64,000 bases of DNA from JAUMBM01 sp964441755 (lineage in GTDB: Bacteria > Bacteroidota > Bacteroidia > Chitinophagales > Saprospiraceae). The position numbers and the translations under genes are program-made. The first letter of the stretch is position 1; each line of letters opens with the position of its first letter. Below the pieces are notes generated by a model, which ran no database searches, was not told the DNA's origin, and saw only the letters and a list, made by a program, of their open reading frames with translations. The stretch covers positions 1-64,000 of the forward strand of contig CAYTVG010000004.1 in assembly GCA_964441755.1 (NCBI GenBank), given 5' to 3'. Shown in pieces: positions 61,143 through 64,000 of the stretch.

Positions 61143-64000
61143 ATGGAAACAGCTGCCATTTATCAACCCCGCCACAAGCTGCGAATTGTCACGGCTGCCA
61201 GCCTTTTTGATGGCCATGATGCCGCCATCAACATCATGCGCCGCATCATGCAAAGCAGTGGTGCGGAAATCATTCACCTTGGCCACAACCGGTCTGTTCA
61301 GGAAATCGTAGAGACTGCCATTCAGGAAGATGCTCAGGCCATTGCCATTACCTCTTACCAAGGCGGGCACATCGAATTTTTCAAATACATGTATGACCTG
61401 CTGCAGGAACGGGGGGCAGGACACATAAAAATATTTGGCGGCGGCGGCGGCACCATTTTGCCTTCAGAAATTGAAGAGCTCCACGCCTACGGGATTGACC
61501 GTGTATACTCCCCCGATGACGGACGTTCGCTGGGCTTGCAGGGCATGATCAATGACCTGCTGCAGCAATCAGACTTTGAGCTGGGTCGCCACCTGAACGG
61601 AGAGCTCAGGCATTATCAGGAAGGGGATTTTTTGGCCATCGCACGCCTGATTTCAGCGGCTGAAAACTATCCGGAAGAAAACAAGGCCCAATTGGCCGCC
61701 ATACACGCACAGGCGAGTACCGTTCGGACACCTGTATTAGGGATTACCGGCACTGGCGGTGCCGGCAAATCGAGTATGATTGACGAGCTCATCCGGCGTT
61801 TTTTGCGAGATTTTCCCGACAAAAAACTGGGAATCATTTCTGTTGACCCTTCAAAACGCAAGACCGGAGGTGCTCTGCTGGGTGATCGTATCCGCATGAA
61901 CGCTGTAAATCCGGCAATTTCGGGCGGTAGAGTGTACATGCGTTCGCTGGCTACCCGTCAGAGCAACCTGGCCCTGTCTGCCCACGTGCAATCAGCCCTG
62001 GACATACTCAAGACAGCGCATTTTGACCTCATTATTCTGGAGACCTCCGGCATAGGACAGTCAGATACTGAAATTGTCGACCACAGCGATATTTCTCTCT
62101 ACGTCATGACACCTGAATTTGGTGCAGCGACCCAGCTCGAAAAAATTGACATGCTGGATTTTGCAGACGTAATTGCCATCAACAAATTTGACAAGCGAGG
62201 AGCGCAGGATGCACTCAGAGCGGTCAAGAAGCAATACCAGCGCAACCATCAGCTCTGGGACAAGGATGTTGATCAGATGCCGGTCTTTGGCGCCATTGCC
62301 AGTCAATTTAACGATCCCGGTGTCAATGCTGTCTACCATGCCATTCTCTCACAGCTAGATCAGAAGACAGGTTCTGACTTTGTACGTCTGTTACCGATGG
62401 GCGTACAGTCTGGTGAGTCCGAAAAAATATACATTATCCCGCCGGCACGGGTACGCTATCTTTCAGAAATAACCGATACTATCCGCCGCTACAACGAGTG
62501 GGTTGACAAACAGTCCGAGCTGGCGGACAAGCTCTATGCACTGCAACAGACCCTAGGCCTATTGCAGGAAAAAGAAGACAAGGCAGCCATTCAGCAAGCG
62601 GCTTTGCGCGACATGTACGACCAGCTGCAACAGGATCTGGAAGGGAACAATCGCCGTCTGCTCGCCTCCTGGGAAGCCAAGGTAGCCCGTTATGCCGCAG
62701 ATGAGTACGTGTACCAGGTTCGCGGTAAAGATATACGCGTAGCTACGCATACCCGCTCACTGTCAGGTACCCGCATCGCCCGGGTAAGCACCCCGCGCTA
62801 CCGCTCATGGGGGGATATTCTTCGCTGGAATTTGCAGGAAAATGTGCCCGGTGAATTTCCTTACACAGCGGGTGTATTTCCGTTTAAGCGTCAAGGGGAA
62901 GACCCTACCCGTATGTTTGCCGGAGAAGGAGGTCCTGAGCGGACCAATAAGCGCTTCCACTACCTTTCCCTGGGTATGCCTGCTGCACGACTCAGTACAG
63001 CCTTCGACTCTGTGACGCTGTACGGTGAAGATCCCGACCACCGTCCCGATATCTTTGGAAAGATTGGCAATTCGGGTGTCAGTGTATGCTGTCTTGACGA
63101 TGCCAAACGATTGTACTCCGGTTTTGACCTTTGTGATCCACGCACCTCTGTGAGTATGACCATCAATGGCCCGGCCGCTACCATTTGCGCTTACTTCATG
63201 AATGCAGCCATAGACCAACAGTGTGAACGCTACATACGTCAGCACGGCCTGGAGCATCTTGTGGAGGATCAGCTGCGCGAAAAATACGATGCGCGAGGCC
63301 TTAGCCGCCCGGTATATGCTGCATCCCTGCCTGAAGGCAATGACGGTTTGGGGCTTATGCTATTGGGGATCACAGGCGATCAGGTACTACCGCCGGACAT
63401 CTATCAGCAGATAAAAGCCTCCGCCCTACGGGCTGTCCGCGGCACGGTTCAGGCTGACATTCTCAAAGAAGATCAGGCCCAAAACACCTGCATTTTCAGC
63501 ACTGAATTTTCGCTCCGCCTGATGGGCGACATGCAGGCCTACTTCATTGATCATCAGGTGCGAAATTTTTACTCCGTATCCATTTCAGGCTACCACATTG
63601 CCGAAGCAGGCGCCAATCCCATCACGCAACTGGCATTTACGCTGGCCAATGGCTTCACCTTTGTTGAATACTACCTGAGCAGGGGGATGCATATTGACGA
63701 TTTTGCCCCCAACCTGTCATTCTTTTTCAGCAACGGTGTAGATCCGGAATACGCCGTTATTGGCCGTGTTGCCCGCCGTATTTGGGCAAAAGCCATGCGT
63801 GAAAAATACGGAGCCAATGAGCGCAGCCAGATGCTCAAGTACCACATCCAAACCAGCGGTCGCAGCCTGCACGCACAGGAGATTGCATTCAATGATATCC
63901 GGACCACGCTGCAGGCGCTTTATGCCATCTACGACAACTGCAACAGTCTGCATACCAATGCCTATGACGAGGCAATTACCACCCCTACGGAGGAAAGCGT
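61143..64000 (+). CDS. icmF: Fused acyl-CoA mutase (IcmF type), 3' end beyond the window
   Basis: At least 952 residues, open at the window edge; IcmF proteins are about 1,090. The N-terminal B12 domain has DGHDAAINIMRR; a MeaB-type GTPase chaperone follows (P-loop GTGGAGKSS near residue 205, NKFDKRGA). Then comes the mutase core with SISGYHIAEAGA. At the two positions that set substrate choice, F579 (YTAGVF) and Q780 (QAQNT) occur where methylmalonyl-CoA mutase has Tyr and Arg, so isobutyryl-/n-butyryl-CoA interconversion is predicted. Start ATG 61143 gives METAAIYQPRHK. Whether a separate methylmalonyl-CoA mutase exists elsewhere is unknown. Confidence 0.93.
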   Translation, partial: METAAIYQPRHKLRIVTAASLFDGHDAAINIMRRIMQSSGAEIIHLGHNRSVQEIVETAIQEDAQAIAITSYQGGHIEFFKYMYDLLQERGAGHIKIFGGGGGTILPSEIEELHAYGIDRVYSPDDGRSLGLQGMINDLLQQSDFELGRHLNGELRHYQEGDFLAIARLISAAENYPEENKAQLAAIHAQASTVRTPVLGITGTGGAGKSSMIDELIRRFLRDFPDKKLGIISVDPSKRKTGGALLGDRIRMNAVNPAISGGRVYMRSLATRQSNLALSAHVQSALDILKTAHFDLIILETSGIGQSDTEIVDHSDISLYVMTPEFGAATQLEKIDMLDFADVIAINKFDKRGAQDALRAVKKQYQRNHQLWDKDVDQMPVFGAIASQFNDPGVNAVYHAILSQLDQKTGSDFVRLLPMGVQSGESEKIYIIPPARVRYLSEITDTIRRYNEWVDKQSELADKLYALQQTLGLLQEKEDKAAIQQAALRDMYDQLQQDLEGNNRRLLASWEAKVARYAADEYVYQVRGKDIRVATHTRSLSGTRIARVSTPRYRSWGDILRWNLQENVPGEFPYTAGVFPFKRQGEDPTRMFAGEGGPERTNKRFHYLSLGMPAARLSTAFDSVTLYGEDPDHRPDIFGKIGNSGVSVCCLDDAKRLYSGFDLCDPRTSVSMTINGPAATICAYFMNAAIDQQCERYIRQHGLEHLVEDQLREKYDARGLSRPVYAASLPEGNDGLGLMLLGITGDQVLPPDIYQQIKASALRAVRGTVQADILKEDQAQNTCIFSTEFSLRLMGDMQAYFIDHQVRNFYSVSISGYHIAEAGANPITQLAFTLANGFTFVEYYLSRGMHIDDFAPNLSFFFSNGVDPEYAVIGRVARRIWAKAMREKYGANERSQMLKYHIQTSGRSLHAQEIAFNDIRTTLQALYAIYDNCNSLHTNAYDEAITTPTEES

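Noticed and set aside
1..64000. tRNA, rRNA, CRISPR array or riboswitch
   Set aside because: No TψC-like GTTCGAATC with paired arms, no rRNA signatures, no regularly spaced repeats and no known riboswitch core were found by eye. A covariance-model search would be decisive.

Overview
The window reads as chromosomal DNA of a Bacteroidota bacterium, most likely a Saprospiria-like lineage. Four things point there. Promoters carry the TAnnTTTG -7 element, often with TTG or TTTG about 20 bases upstream. Two large secreted proteins end in type IX secretion (T9SS) sorting domains. The cbb3 oxidase has a fused CcoN-CcoO subunit. DUF2851, BshA and MqnC are also typical of the phylum. Base composition is near half G+C, except for an AT-rich first 0.7 kb. 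I see no rRNA, tRNA, CRISPR array, insertion sequence or prophage. The lineage assignment below phylum is an inference.

Layout. 1-2.0 kb: AT-rich region, then parA and a small ribbon-helix-helix partner that carries three copies of a ParB-like ParA-contact motif. 2.0-5.6 kb (minus): the translation operon rplM-rpsI-rpsB-tsf, then pyrH. 5.7-6.6 kb: two tandem terminators and an ECF sigma factor. 6.6-8.9 kb (minus): outer-membrane barrel, lptB and two small envelope proteins. 9-15.9 kb: copper/cbb3 oxidase region (HMA protein, SafE-like membrane protein, ccoH, ccoG, ccoP, ccoQ, ccoNO, and a 53-aa ccoS) behind an FNR/CRP-like box. 16-24 kb: orphan RND adaptor, LysE exporter, dnaN, inactive-type M16 protein, carboxypeptidase-regulatory-domain protein and lon. 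24-31 kb: glycosyltransferase, methylmalonyl-CoA epimerase, metallo-hydrolase, DUF2007, Cys/Met PLP enzyme, rsgA and ligA.

31-43 kb: sucA, trkH-trkA, low-molecular-weight phosphatase, HMG-CoA synthase family protein, DUF2851 and a CarH-like MerR regulator. 43-49.5 kb: T9SS type A secreted protein, bshA (bacillithiol), a MurG-like glycosyltransferase and mqnC (futalosine menaquinone route). 49.7-55.2 kb: rimP-nusA-infB with two good promoters and a terminator-like leader hairpin. 55.4-64 kb: free methionine sulfoxide reductase, pssA-purS-rsmI, a five-SprB-repeat T9SS type B protein, and a fused acyl-CoA mutase (IcmF type) that runs off the window end.

Functionally this is mostly housekeeping: translation, DNA replication and ligation, proteolysis and central carbon metabolism. 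It adds a micro-aerobic respiratory module (cbb3 oxidase plus menaquinone synthesis) and an envelope/secretion component. The most unusual items are the ParA/RHH pair with its triple motif, the CarH-like regulator that has lost its cobalamin ligands, the rimP leader hairpin, the mutase whose active-site residues predict isobutyryl-CoA rather than methylmalonyl-CoA, and several unexplained palindromes.
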